The translations under genes were made by a program, and so were the position numbers. The notes beneath the pieces were generated by a model. It saw only the letters and a program-made list of their open reading frames with translations, searched no databases and had not been told where the DNA came from. DNA of 64,000 bases from Bathynomus jamesi. Lineage: Eukaryota > Arthropoda > Malacostraca > Isopoda > Cirolanidae. Positions 1 to 10,869 of the stretch are shown here, piece by piece; positions within the stretch are counted from its first letter, which is position 1, and each line of letters opens with the position of its first letter. The stretch spans positions 650,501 through 714,500 of the forward strand of contig JAJOZX010000091.1 in the NCBI GenBank assembly GCA_023014485.1, in the 5' to 3' direction.

Positions 1-946
1 CATTTACCAATTACTTTAAACGTAAAGAAGTTTTTAGCGATGTTAGTAATGAAACGTCTGCCACGCAACTTAAATCCGTTATTGCGAGTATTACTATTAT
101 CGAAAGTGAACAATTTGTCAAAATTTACGTTATCGATGTTATTAACGATTTTGAAAACTTCAATAAGCTCCCCCCTTAATCTTCTAGTTGCGAGTGAATA
201 CAAGTCTAACTCTTTAATCCTATCTTCATAAGGCTTATTGCGCAATGACGGAATAAGTTTCGTGGCACGACGCTGAACCCTTTCTAACCTATCAATATCC
301 TCACGCAAGTACAGGCACCAAAACTGAACGGCATATTCTAAATGAGGCCTGACTAGGGACTTGTAAAGGGGCAATATAATATCCTTCGATTTAAATTCGA
401 AATTACGCGCTATGAAGCCTAGCATCCTATTAGCTTTTGCGCAAGACTCCAGGCACTGGTTCCTAACCTTTAAATCCTTAGATACGCGTACGCCTAAATC
501 TACTTCCTCGTCAACGCTCGCTAACTCCCTATCATCCATCGTGTACGCGTAATTATTGTTGCGAGAACCTATATGCAAAACTTTACATTTGTCTACGTTA
601 AATTGCATCTGCCACTTATCTGTCCACTCCATAATCCTATTTACATCGTCTTGGATCCTATTTCTATCGTCCTCGTTAACAACCTTACCGCCTATTTTAG
701 TATCGTCCGCGAATTTTGACACGTTACTAGTCAATCCTACATCTATGTCGTTAATGTAGATTACGAATAGCAATGGGCCTAACACTGAACCCTGTGGGAC
801 ACCGCTACCTACATCTAACCACCCTGATTCACTACCATTAACTACGACCCTCTGTCTCCTAGCACGAAACCATTCTTCTAACCAGTTAGCTACCTGACCG
901 CGTATACCGTGCGCTTTAACCTTCGCAATTAGTCTCCTATGCGGAA
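1..946 (-). mobile_element. CR1-like LINE reverse transcriptase fragment (runs off window edge)
   Basis: Read on the minus strand this is an open reverse transcriptase frame of about 315 codons, entering near 946 and still open at base 1. The expected order of motifs is present: a VPQGSVLGPLLF motif (near 800-770), the FADDTK catalytic box (near 710), the QFNVDKCKVLHIGSRN segment (near 610-565) and the long C-terminal region that follows RT in CR1/jockey-type LINEs. It is 5'-truncated where it meets the unrelated repeat at about 950. It is nearly the same sequence as the plus-strand copy at 42020-43080, so both belong to one young subfamily. The frame shows no stop that I found, which suggests recent insertion. 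The upstream endonuclease and ORF1 are absent here. Confidence 0.88.
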
Positions 947-957
947 CTAATTGATGA

Positions 958-2090
958 TGATGAAATAGCTGATGATGTGCCACACAGGGATGAAGAATAC
1001 CAACCCCCTACTTCGTCAAAAGTGTCTCATTTAATTACTCAGCCTGAACTAAGTGATCTTGTACGAGATTTAAATTTGTCTAAAAATCAAGCAAAGCTCC
1101 TAGGGTCTAGACTTCAAGGCTGGAACTTCCTGCTAACAATGCTAATATTTCTCTTTTCCGGAAGCGCTAAAAGAACTTAGCTCTATATTTTTCTGAGTGG
1201 AGACCTTCGCTTTTGTAATGATATTGATGGTTTGATGGTGGCCTCAGGGCATGAGCACAACTCACAGTCCACATGAAAGAGTCGTATGAAAATATGGAAT
1301 TACTTCTTTGCAAAATCGGATATGCAAATTATAACTGGCACATTTATGGAGATCTCAAGGTAATTGCGCTACTTCTTGGTATGCAGCTCGGATACACAAA
1401 ATACTACCGTTTCTTTTGCGAGTTGGATAGCCCAGCAAAGTATCCTCATTACAATGTTAAGGACTGACCACGGCGTCTAGCTCTAATTCCTAGACAATAA
1501 ACGCTACGCATCAAAATTTGCTTGATCCCCAAAAAATCTACTTGCCACCTCTTCACACCAAATTAGGTCTAATGAAAAAATTTGTAAAAGCCATGGACAA
1601 GGAAGGAGTTGGCTTCCAGTATTCGAAAGAAAAATTCCCTTGTATCACAGAAGTAAAAATAAAAAGGATTTTTGTTGGTCCTCAGATCAATGAGCTGATG
1701 AAAGATACTGTTTCTGCTGGAACCTTAAATGAATTTGAAAATAGAGCCTGGACCGCCTTCAAAGCAGTTACTCAGAATTTCTTAAGTAACCGTCGATCAC
1801 CAAACTATGCTGAATTGGTTGATGAGCTCCTTTAGGCTTACAAAATACTGGGCTACAACATGTCTCTTAAAATACATTTTTTGCATTCCCATTTGGATTT
1901 TTTTCCACCAAACCTCGGAGACGCCAACGACGAACACGGAGAGCGATTCCACCAAGATATCTTTACGATGGAAAAGCGGTATCGGTGCAAATGGAATCCA
2001 AGTACATTTGCAGATTACTGTTGGATGCTCATCAGGGAAGCCAAAGATGTATCATACAAGCATAAATCATCAAGCAAGAAATTTTAGGCG
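958..2090 (+). pseudogene. Decayed copy of an uncharacterised dispersed protein family
   Basis: Four successive plus-strand open segments (977-1180, 1273-1467, 1518-1835, 1860-2087) read as consecutive parts of one protein separated by frameshifts and stops. Recognisable pieces are NLSKNQAKLLGSRLQGWN, NWHIYGDLKVIALLLGMQLGY, a KIYLPPLHTKLGLMKKFVKAM segment, FVGPQINELMKD, and a final HFLHSHLDFF...DEHGERFHQD segment. From memory, proteins with this layout recur in many arthropod gene sets as hypothetical proteins and behave like a repeat; I cannot name a domain or function. The family is normally one long frame, so this copy is dead. It begins directly where the LINE at 1-946 is truncated. Confidence 0.6.
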
Positions 2091-2371
2091 AGTCTATAAT
2101 ACTATAATATTACCACTCAGCCTTATTTTCACGTATCATTTACTTGTCTCTCCGCGTTTCCTGTCCCTGCTCACCCCAAGCCCAGCTATGGATCAGAACT
2201 CGATTTGCGAATAATATCTATAACATAATTGAGGAAGAGTGTCAAAAAAATTACAGTATTTCAAAAGCTGAAGTCGGATACCGAAGATTTTGAAAAGAAA
2301 GTATTAAAGCAGTGAAAGCTTAATATTTACTTTAAGTTCACGAGAAACTTTTGTGAAGCTTAACAATTGAC

Positions 2372-2626
2372 CCTCCCTCAAAGTAATTGGGGGCCGAAAG
2401 CCCCAGCACCGCAGGTCTACTGTAGCTAAATGGGTCCGTAGGGTTCACTTTAGTTAGAAAAGAACGCAGCAATGAAAATCTTAAGCTTCACATCTGAACT
2501 CATTGTATCAAGATTTGTGAAGCTTAAGATTTTCATGGCTGCGTTCTTTTCTATAGTTTTATTGACCGAATAACTGACTCGCCAGTAACTGGGAGGCCGC
2601 AGGGACCCCAATTACTGAGGCTGAAG
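2372..2626. repeat. Nested palindrome (outer arms plus inner hairpin)
   Basis: An inner hairpin is formed by arms at about 2454-2491 and 2516-2553 (GAACGCAGC...TTAAGCTTCACA and its complement, one visible mismatch) around a loop of about 25 bases. Outside it, CTCAAAGTAATTGGGG near 2376 pairs imperfectly with CCCCAATTACTGAGG near 2614. This is a MITE-like structure; I could not define its ends or target duplication. Confidence 0.6.
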
Positions 2627-3542
2627 GCCCCAGCACTCCAGCACTCCAATTTCGTAGCTTTTATTACGAAAGTTAGGTATGAATGAGCTTGGTCGTTCTT
2701 CTCTGAATTCTTTCAAGCGTTTCTTTATCTTTCCTCTTATACGGAGACCAAAACTGTACGACGTACTCTAAATGGGGTCGAACTAAGGACAAAGGTTATA
2801 TGATGTTTTTAGATTTGTACTTGAAATTTCAGGATATAAAACCCAACACTTTATTAGCTTCCCTGCTGGATTCGACGCATTGCTTTGAAAACTTTAAGTC
2901 ATTTATAACTGTAACACCTAAATCTTTCTCCTCTGTTGTTGAAGTAAGGCCTTTACCTGCCATACAAAAATTAAACTCGCTATTCCGAGAGCCGATGTGC
3001 ATTACTTTGCATTTGTTGACATTAAAGTTCATCTGTCATTTATCCGACCAATCAACAACTTTATTAAGATCACTCTGCAACGCCTCTCTATCGAATCTAC
3101 TATACGCTTTACCGCCGATTTCGTATCGTCCGCGAATTTCGAAAATTTTACTAATCAGATTAATATCGACATCATTTACGTAAACAATGAACAAGATTAG
3201 CCCCAACACAATCCCTTGAGGAACTCCGCTAGTTACCCTTGCCTACCTCGACGTAGATCCATTTATCACAACTGTTTTCTGCCTGTTAACTAGTTTTCAA
3301 TCCATTTTAATACGTTACTCCTAATACTCCTGAAATTTTTGAGTAATCATTTATGCGGGATCGTGTCGACCGCCTTCGCAAAGTCCAAATATATAACATC
3401 CACCGCTCTATGTCGATCGTATATATTTATGATATGAAAGAATTCCAATAAAATGGTTAGACACGAACGTTGTTTACAGAAACCGTGTTGACTGTTTCTA
3501 ATCAGGTTATAACTTTCAAGATGATAAACTATTCTATCATGT

Positions 3543-3630
3543 ACAGGATGTTCATAAAGTCACGCGAGTGAATATGGTGAAGTATACGTATATGCAGATT
3601 CACTTGCGTGACTATGAACACCCTGTATTA
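3543..3630. mobile_element. Short Tc1/mariner-type MITE
   Basis: The left end ACAGGATGTTCATAAAGTCA and the right end, complementary to it, close an 88-bp near-palindrome flanked by TA. The end sequence CAGGRTGTTC and the TA target fit the Tc1/mariner superfamily. It is inserted in the LINE at 2660-4320. Confidence 0.7.
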
Positions 3631-3686
3631 TTGATTCTAAGAGTTTACTCACAATCGAAGTTAAGCTAATCGGCCTGTAATTAGGG

Positions 3687-3893
3687 GCCGTTCAAAAATT
3701 ATGTAACGCTATTTTTGCTAAAACTTGACACTCCTACCCCCTTGTAACGTTCCGTAACGCTAGACCAGACACCCACTAAGATGTTGTGCAACCCCTAATA
3801 GGGGGTGTCTGGTCTAGCATTGTTACGGAACGTTATAAGGGGTGGGGGTGTTAAGTTTTAGCAAAACTAGCGTTATGTAATTTTTGAACGGCC
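3687..3893. mobile_element. Palindromic MITE with GGGGCCGTTC termini
   Basis: The termini GGGGCCGTTCAAAAATTATG and its complement enclose two arms of about 95 bp that pair almost throughout, including a GGGTGTCTGGTCTAGC segment near the centre. The flanking bases are TTA on both sides. It lies in the LINE at 2660-4320. Superfamily not determined. Confidence 0.75.
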
Positions 3894-4345
3894 CCTTACC
3901 CGCGAATTCCCTCTCCCCCCAACTCTTAAAAATAGGAGTGACATTTATTAACTTAAATTTAGACGGTACAATTCCCTCCTCTAACATTCGAGTAAAAGTT
4001 TAACGAGAAAGGGCATTAATTAGTTTTTCAGCTCCTTCAGATGCTTAGGATAAAACTAATCATTAACTGGCAACTTAACAGTCTTCAATTTATTTATGTA
4101 ATGAAAAACCTCATCTTCATATAGGTCTATACTTATCTCAGTTAACTTTAATTCTTCATTTAGATTAAACATAGATCGTACTTTTGGTATGTTCAATACC
4201 TGTTCTCCTGTAAATCTTGAGCAAAGTCGTCATTGAATACTGTTGCTAGTTGTTTCTGGTAGCTTATTAAATTTATAATGGTACCTAATATTACCCCATT
4301 GGTCTCTCCCTGACTGAATTTTTATTATTAAATTATTATTATTAT

Positions 4346-4395
4346 GGATCACCTGAAGATCAGGGACCCCAGCCTTCTTTAGTTAGCCTTATAAG
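4346..4395. mobile_element. Truncated end of a GG8 palindromic element
   Basis: GGATCACCTGAAGATCAGGG followed by CCCCAGCC and TAGTTAGCCTTATAAG matches the left arm of the element at 53820-54028. The copy stops where the hAT-type MITE at 4396 begins; no right arm is visible on the far side. Confidence 0.65.
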
Positions 4396-4946
4396 CAGTG
4401 GTGTAGTGCTAAATAAAGAAGTGAGGGAACGCATTTTGAAAGTGTTACTCAGATGCGGGGGGGACAATGGCGAGCGCGGCGCGCCCATACAGCTGGGGGT
4501 CCGGGGGCACTGTAAGCCCCCCGGGAAATCTTTTGAAATCTGACCAATTTCAGGGATATTTTGCGGTCATATGCACTGGATATTAGGATATATTCCAAGG
4601 TTGAAGATGCAGTATTTCCAGTGTCATTAGATATATGACATCCAGTACGATCAATAAAAATAGCTAACAACTGGAATGATTAACTAAAAAAAAGTTAACA
4701 ACTGGTACGCCGTGGTGACTGTTTCACCAGATCTTTATAGGCTAGCATTGCCTCAGTCGAAGCTAAAAGAAATGAAACAGTTAATAATTCTTTCTCATAT
4801 TTCTTCTAGGGGTGGGAATTAAAATTTCATGACGTTAGAGATTTGTAAGTTCGGATTTATTTGAAATAGTGAGGGAACGCCGTTCCGTCTACCAAAAAAA
4901 GTAAGGGAACGCCGTTCCCACGCGTTCCCACAGCACTACACCACTG
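4396..4946. mobile_element. hAT-type non-autonomous element
   Basis: Terminal inverted repeats CAGTGGTGTAGTGCT and AGCACTACACCACTG bound about 550 bp. The flanks CTTATAAG (4388-4395) and CTAGTAAG (4947-4954) match at 6 of 8 positions, as expected for an aged 8-bp hAT target duplication. Near the right end is a repeated TGAGGGAACGCCGTTCC motif. No transposase is recognisable inside. Confidence 0.75.
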
Positions 4947-5045
4947 CTAGTAAGATCACGTAACCTATCAAACACTTCCACGTCATACTCTAAATTCTGC
5001 AAAGGTGATCTACATATATATTATAATTTATAGCTACGTTAATTT

Positions 5046-6131
5046 TTATGTTATGTACGAAAATTCAGCTGCAATTGGGTTTATATCGCTTTTTACGTTT
5101 AGTGGCAAATTAGAGCTACATATTATTTTTAAAGTTTTTATGTATACACACACACACACACACACACACTCCTCCGTTTCAATTTGCTCTGTCTTTATGA
5201 AATAATCTATAACCTGTAATTTGATATTCGCTAATAAAGTCTTCATCCTTAAAATTTATCCACGAATCAGTAATATGAATGACATCCAAACTTTTAATAT
5301 ATACCAGCGTCTTCAGCTCACTAATCTTGTTCCTAATACTAAGCGCATTTAAATAAACAAATTTTGAACTATCACTCACGTTACGATTGAGTACCACTTA
5401 GTTCGTTTCCCGACAGCACATTAGAATTTGGCCTAATCTTTACATATTTCACCTTCACTTCCATACCTATTAGTCTACCTAAGCGAGCATTTCCCATTCC
5501 GTTTAAGTATCGTATTTCCCGGCGTATAACGCGCACTTTTTTTTCCCCAAAAATACTCCAAAAATCACCCCGCGTTAAAATTAACTCGTTAAAATTGTAC
5601 ATATGAAGTGAGGTAGGAGGTATATTTTTGCCTAAATTTTATTTTCCTAAATTTTCTCTTCCAAATTAGGGTGCACGTTATAGACCGGGAAATACGGTAT
5701 ATACCATCTTTAATGAAGTGGTCTTTACTGTTAAAGTGTGTCCAAAAGTTAGCGAAATGTACTCCTAATTGACTACACAAGTCCTTTTATTTTTAATTTA
5801 CATAAATAACTTTTGACAACATACGCATTTTGGCAAACATTTGCGGAAGAACGCCAATTACGATAACGTTATTCGATTTATCTTTCATGGACTTAAGCAG
5901 AGCACGGTATTTTTCAAGCAACTTTTCCGACCTATTTCCCTCTACATAATCATCGTTTGCTCCAACAAAAGAAACAAGGACGCAATTTGCGGCGGCTACA
6001 TTCAGTTTATGAACTTCGTCTCGAATATACTTAATTTTTTCCCGAAGTAAACGTACACTTTTTCTTTTGGACGGGTTGCGCTTTATGAATTCCTCGTCCA
6101 TGCCCCTGACTAATGAGTCCAGCGTTGCCAC
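5046..6131 (-). mobile_element. CR1-like LINE 5' part: SGNH-type ORF1 and start of endonuclease
   Basis: The minus-strand frame 6131-5793 contains LVRGMDEEFIKRNPSKRK, a VSFVGANDDYVEG segment and VIVIGVLPQMF, typical of the SGNH/esterase-like domain found in ORF1 of many CR1-group LINEs. A frameshifted continuation at 5780-5700 reads VHFANFWTHFNSKDHF, the end of that domain. At 5397-5179 another frame reads LNALSIRNKISELKTL and SWINFKDEDFISEYQITGY, the beginning of the APE-type endonuclease of ORF2. A MITE (about 5509-5701) separates the two. The element breaks off at an (AC)n tract near 5150-5170. It is inactive through frameshift and truncation. Confidence 0.75.
5509..5701. mobile_element. 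Palindromic MITE (CGTATTTCCCGG termini)
   Basis: The left end GTATCGTATTTCCCGGCGTA is complementary to the right end near 5668-5701 over about 32 bp. It interrupts the CR1-like LINE between ORF1 and ORF2. The interior is AT-rich without coding sequence. Superfamily unassigned. Confidence 0.6.
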
Positions 6132-6349
6132 TCATGCAAAACCAAATTTTCAAGACATGCACGAGATTTTTTTCTGGATGGATAAAACTTTTCAAGGTAC
6201 TGCTAATCTGCTACTGCGTGATTATTTTCATTAGAACTTTAAATTAAAATAAAAAACAGGTTGCAATACACATTTATACTGATTATTTTGCCAAAGATTT
6301 TTCAAGAACTAGTAAAAATATTCAAGGAGTGGCAACGATGAATGAGTCC

Positions 6350-6770
6350 CCTTTAAAAATGGTCTGATTTTCCACTTCTCTCGTTTCCAGCGTGCTAAGT
6401 TGATTTGCTACTGTTAACCTAAATTCCGCTTATTGTTTCGCTTTTGCACTGTTGCGAACTTGGAGAAAGCCATCACTAGTCTCATTGGTCCCCGCCATAT
6501 TCGCAACGTTGTTACGCACATTTATGTGCGGTTGGGTTCACTTTGTCTTCAACCTTTTTAATCTACTCTTTAATCTCGTTAACATCATCGTCTAACTTCT
6601 TTATACCGTTTTAGGTAACAGACGCGTTAACTTCCGAGTGTACACTTTTTCGCTCAAGATTTCGAACTTTAATTCGTTTAATTTCTGATCAAAATAATAA
6701 TCTTTCGTTTAGCAAAATCTGCAAATCGGTACATCGCCATTAATAGAGTGAAAGGTCCCAATTATAGCTA
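6350..6770 (-). mobile_element. Probable upstream ORF1 coiled-coil region of the same LINE
   Basis: On the minus strand the reading FDQKLNELKFEILSEKVYTR followed by Lys/Leu-rich sequence is typical of the coiled-coil segment upstream of the SGNH domain in LINE ORF1. Stops interrupt it. The 6131-6350 stretch between this and the SGNH domain is AT-rich with nothing recognisable. Assignment rests on order and composition only. Confidence 0.4.
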
Positions 6771-6855
6771 CAACCACAGATAGAACAATCACATTTTTAG
6801 ATTTCCGAAAGCATATTAATTAATTTGTTCTGGAAGCACAACTAAGAGAGATTTC

Positions 6856-7067
6856 GGTGCTGGTTAAGTATGCGGTCTACCTACGATTCGGCGGTCTACA
6901 TTTTAATTATAGCTTCCTATCTTGTTTACTAATTGTTTGTTTACATCCCATTGTCAATCGCCCTTGACGATTGGTTAGGTTTAGTCATGATATTTTCGTT
7001 AGTTTTAACGAAAATATCATGATTAAACCTAACAAATCGTAGGTAGACCGCACACTTAACCAGCACC
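6856..7067. mobile_element. GG8 palindromic element, copy 1
   Basis: The terminal inverted repeat GGTGCTGGTTAAGTATGCGG is mirrored at the right end. The flanks are a perfect 8-bp duplication GAGATTTC (6848-6855 and 7068-7075). The centre holds the shared core (GATTGGTTAGGTT...GATATTTTCGTTAG and its complement around GTTTTAAC). Between outer arm and core is an asymmetric segment (6895-6960). It is 212 bp long, exactly as copy 62771-62982. Confidence 0.85.
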
Positions 7068-8203
7068 GAGATTTCATTACATTTCATATGGAAAACAGGA
7101 AGCCACTCGGGCCAATCGAGGTTATCCAAGTCATGAGCTATATTTTATAGCAATAATGAAATTGTGCAAAGTGTCACTCTAGCTAGATGTTTAAAAGGGT
7201 TCCAAAATTTACAGGAGATTAAATACGAGTTTCCTGTACTGTAACTGTCACATAATGACTTGAATTCAGTTTAGAACGACACTAAAAGGATTTAGGATTG
7301 GAATGCAGCGTTCACCATGTGTTTCACAAATAACCATTTTGATGACCAATTTGTATAACTAAAAACATAGTGATTCTAAATGTTGAATACGTCAGAAAGG
7401 ACAAATAATATTTGTAACAAGGGTACTTACGTATTATCGGGACTACCAAACTGTTTATTATGTATTTTTGCTCTCGTCATTTTCGTTTAAACTAACGAAA
7501 ATATCACAACTTAACCTAACCAATCATCAAGGGCGTACAGTTGACCTAACAGGACATTCAATTAACCTAACCGGGCATTCAGTTGACCTAACTGGGCAGT
7601 CAGTTGACCTAACCGGTCATTTTCATGCGAGACGAAGGAACTGAATGATGCTGGTTTCGAACATTTCAAGGTCAGTCATAAGTACAACTTCATTGACACC
7701 GACATGGAAGCGCGCGCACAACGCATTGAGAGGATTTCGGGGTCAGCGAAATGGAGGAATAAGAAGCACCGTGGGACTGCCCGCCCTCACTTGGAGTCCT
7801 ACCTAGTGGAGTTTATTTGGCGTTTTCAGTGCCATACTGGGAACAGTTAAGAAATATTGGCCATCTGAAATTGATTATTGAATGTTTATCATACTTATCT
7901 TATGTATATCATATAATATTATATCATATTATATTATCCACAATGAATAAAATCGCTTAAAACGGAAAGTGTGTTTTTCGTAGGTAGTCCCGATAATACT
8001 AGATGAAGACAAAGCACTGGATGTTTTTATCAATTACGGCGTTATTCTCTCATCCTTAACTTGCCCGAAATGTGACAGTGAGTGCCTAATACGAAAAGAT
8101 CAGAAGATATTTAGGTGAAATAACCAATATTAACCTGTTAGGTTAATTGAATGGCCGGTTAGGTCAACTAAAAGGTAATTATTCGTTTTTTGACCCAGTC
8201 TCT

Positions 8204-8392
8204 TTTTATAATGAGAGCAAACTTTTCTGGTCAATTTTGAGGTGTTCTGCACGAATCTGCCATCCGTTTCCTGTGCAAATGCGTAGTTTTCGAGATATCG
8301 TCATCTTGAAAACTACGCATTTGCACAGGAAACGGATGCCAGTTTCGTACAAAACACCTCAAAATTAACCAGAAAAGTTTGCACTCATCATT
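8204..8392. repeat. Near-perfect 190-bp palindrome
   Basis: Arms starting GCAAACTTTTCTGGTCAATT pair with the right side through CGTTTCCTGTGCAAATGCGT and meet at a very short centre near 8298-8305. Only a few mismatches are visible. It sits inside the composite element 7432-9615 and is bounded on the right by the family core. Confidence 0.8.
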
Positions 8393-8530
8393 TTCGTTTA
8401 AACTAACGAATTTAAACGAAAATATCATGACAACCTAACCAATCATCAAGGGCGTACAGTTGACCTAACCGGTGTCACGTACTGAATTGTCCGCAAAACA
8501 TTAGGACCGATCAATTTGTGATGCGTGATC

Positions 8531-8823
8531 GGACCTTTTCCAGTTTGTGTACCGTTTTTCATATAATTTATTTTTGAGAATATTTTTGTTAAAACTAACG
8601 AAAATATCACGACTTAACCTAACCAATTATCAAGAGCGTACAGTTGATCTATTAGTAAATAGTAAATACTATTCCAGAAACAAACAATGTTATAATTAAT
8701 AATAGATCAACTGTACGCCCTTGATAATTGGTTAGGTTAAGTCGTGATATTTTCGTTAGTTTTAACAAAAATATTCTCAAAAATAAATTATATGAAAAAC
8801 GGTACACAAACTGGAAAAGGTCC
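8531..8823. mobile_element. GG8 palindromic element, copy 2 (nested)
   Basis: The termini GGACCTTTTCCAGTTTGTGT and its complement are flanked by a perfect 8-bp duplication GCGTGATC (8523-8530 and 8824-8831). The arms run for about 125 bp, carry the family core next to GATCAACTGTACGCCC, and meet around a loop of about 50 bp containing CCAGAAACAAACAATG. The loop occurs in the opposite orientation in the copy at 60881-61135. Confidence 0.88.
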
Positions 8824-9683
8824 GCGTGATCTTTACGGGGGCTCCGCCCCCGTACCCCCGAGACCTAAATTATACAAATGATAATGTAATAACATGTGCC
8901 AAACTTGCATGGGTAGTCCGCTAAATTTCGCCTGCCCTTAAACTGAAACGACACGTTTATTTTTAGGATTTTTTTTACGGCACCTAAAGACCTTCTGCTC
9001 TTTTCTTAAAATACAAGCACTATTGAATTTAGGGCAGGTCACGGGTCTTAATTATTCCGTGATTGTGAAAAAGGTCTAAACTCTTGTCTTCATCGAGGGC
9101 AATATGGCGGATCACGTCTTCAAAATCAAATATGCATAACTGACACGTCATACTTCGTCACAAAAAAAAAAAAACAACAGAGTTCAACAGACGAACAATT
9201 GCTAAAAATGATTTATTTGTAAAACAGGACAAACTGAATTACGCAGAAGTAGCCAGAATCACCAAAAATAAGAAATATTCACCAAATAGTCTATATATAT
9301 ATATATATATATAGAAAACACACCAAAAATAGGAAATATATTTTAATAAAAAAAAACATTTTATACAAATTTGCACAAGATAATATATATATTTTCTTAT
9401 TCAGTTTTGATTGGTTATTCAATATATATTGCTGTTATAGCTGGGTGTGACTGGGTCAAAAAACGAATAATAACCCAACTAAATGCCCAGTTAGGTCAAC
9501 TGAATGCCCGGTTAGGTCAACTGTACGCCCTTGATGATTGGTTAGGTTAAGTTGTGATATTTTCGTTAGTTTAAACGAAAATGACGTTTGGTAGTCCCGA
9601 TAATACGTAAGTACCGTAACAAGTATTTACCCGTACTTCCTTTTGTCTTACAATTACTTGTTAATATATAAAACTCTCTTTAT

Positions 9684-9745
9684 GCAGGAAGGAGTGGCCA
9701 AGGGCCCGCAAAAATACCCCCAAGAGAAAGAAGAAAGCCCAATAT
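9684..9745 (-). mobile_element. LINE 3'-terminal fragment
   Basis: ATGCAGGAAGGAGTGGCCAA matches the 3' end shared by the LINE copies at 14330 and 16440. The fragment is bounded by a (TA)n tract on its right, and no coding part remains. Confidence 0.45.
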
Positions 9746-9778
9746 ATATATATATATATATTAGTAGTAATAAATAAG

Positions 9779-10078
9779 GGTGCTCTTCCAATATGTGCTC
9801 TACCGCGAAACTGTGATCTACCATATTCAATACGTTCCAATACGTGCTCTACCGTGAAACTAGCCTTATAAGGCTAACTAACGAAAATATCTGACTTAAC
9901 CTAACCAATCGTTAGGTCAAACTATACGCCTTTGACGATTGGTTAGGTTAAGTCGTGATATTTTCGTTAGTTAGCCTTATAAGGCTAACTAACGTACCTG
10001 CTGCTAATCCGAATAATCTAAGGTAGATCACGTATTGGAATGTAAATTTTAAGGTAGAGCACATATTGGAAGAGCACC
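9779..10078. mobile_element. GG8 palindromic element, copy 3
   Basis: The termini GGTGCTCTTCCAATATGTGC and its complement bound 300 bp, flanked by a perfect duplication TAAATAAG (9771-9778 and 10079-10086). The core AACTAACGAAAATAT...CTTAACCTAACCAATCG occurs in both arms next to CCTTATAAGG. The outer arms resemble copies 6856 and 62771 only in GGTGCT and a TCTACC block. Confidence 0.86.
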
Positions 10079-10589
10079 TAAATAAGTTGTTTCACGCAAA
10101 CAGAAATTACTTAAATTCCACTGAACTAATTAGATAAAAGTAACATTACGGTAGATTACAACAAACAAACAAAAAGATGAATCACCAAAAATTGTAAACA
10201 AACTGAGAATGGACACACCTAAGGATTACGTAGTTGGACTGGAAGTGTGGTAGGCCTGTCCAGTCGATATATTTTAAATAAAACCATATTAAAACTAATT
10301 AAATTAAGAATTACATTAAATATTAATTAAGACAAATTAATTAACACTAATAACTGTAAACAAACTAGAAGAATGGCCTCAGAAAAGAAGGTCGTGGTGA
10401 GACCGGAAATGCAGTAGGCCTCTCCATCGATATAATAGAATAAACTACTATTAAAAGTAACTTAACTTAGTAGAAGAGTTAACACCAATATAGATTCTAA
10501 AATTAATGATAATTAATCACTTAATCATTACATTTTAAACACAAATAAAAAATGTAAAGAGCAGCGGGAAACACGTCTGATCACTACGG

Positions 10590-10810
10590 AGTTTGGAGAA
10601 AGAAATTGATAAACTAATATGCGATAGAAATGCGTTCTTTGAAGAAGAATTAGGAGGGGAAAGTATAACGGACTTTGATTTCGCAACATATGACATCACG
10701 CAAGCTATTAGGAACCTAAAAGCACACTCGGCATCAAGCCCTGACAAATGGAATGCTACGATGATTAAAAACTGCGAGAATAAAATTGCTAAGCCCTATT
10801 GGGTATAGAG
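10590..10810 (+). mobile_element. LINE pre-RT fragment
   Basis: The frame 10593-10808 reads ITDFDFATYDITQAIRNLKA then SASSPDKWNATMIKNCENKI, the segment just upstream of the RT domain in LINEs of the type found at 57481-59145. It is inverted relative to the neighbouring 10870-11790 copy and very short. Confidence 0.6.
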
Positions 10811-10869
10811 ACGATCAACTAGACATCCAAGCGTCCCCAAAAGGTCAGTGGCGTTGACATTTCATCTCA

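Larger units (their letters stand above)
2660..4320 (-). mobile_element. LINE reverse transcriptase remnant, interrupted by two MITEs
   Basis: The minus strand carries a broken RT: the segment MNFNVNKCKVMHIGSRNSEF at 3032-2973, a region encoding an ADD-type box near 3130, a VPQG-type region near 3215, and pre-RT sequence reaching to about 4320 (an EVFHYINKLKTVKLPVND segment near 4110-4065). Frameshifts and stops are scattered, so the copy is dead. Two palindromic MITEs sit inside it (3543-3630 and 3687-3893), so the LINE is older than both. It is a different subfamily from 1-946. Confidence 0.8.
7432..9615. mobile_element. GG8 long composite palindromic element
   Basis: The ends GGTACTTACGTATTATCGGG and its complement bound 2184 bp, flanked by a perfect duplication GTAACAAG (7424-7431 and 9616-9623). 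Just inside each end is TACCAAAC, CATTTTCGTTTAAAC and the family core, then imperfect tandem copies of GTTGACCTAACCGGGCATTCA (7535-7625, 9478-9520). A third copy of the outer arm lies internally near 7978-8003. The interior holds another palindrome (8204-8392) and a complete smaller GG8 copy (8531-8823). No transposase frame is recognisable. Confidence 0.8.

Noticed and set aside
556..759. Plus-strand frame MLREPICKTLHLSTLNC...
   Set aside because: It is the antisense of the reverse transcriptase at 1-946; the same antisense peptide start appears at 42069 against the sister copy.
2800..3183. Plus-strand frame of 127 codons
   Set aside because: It is the antisense of the minus-strand reverse transcriptase.
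10535..10747. Minus-strand frame of 70 codons
   Set aside because: It overlaps a plus-strand frame that clearly matches LINE pre-RT sequence, so it is a shadow.
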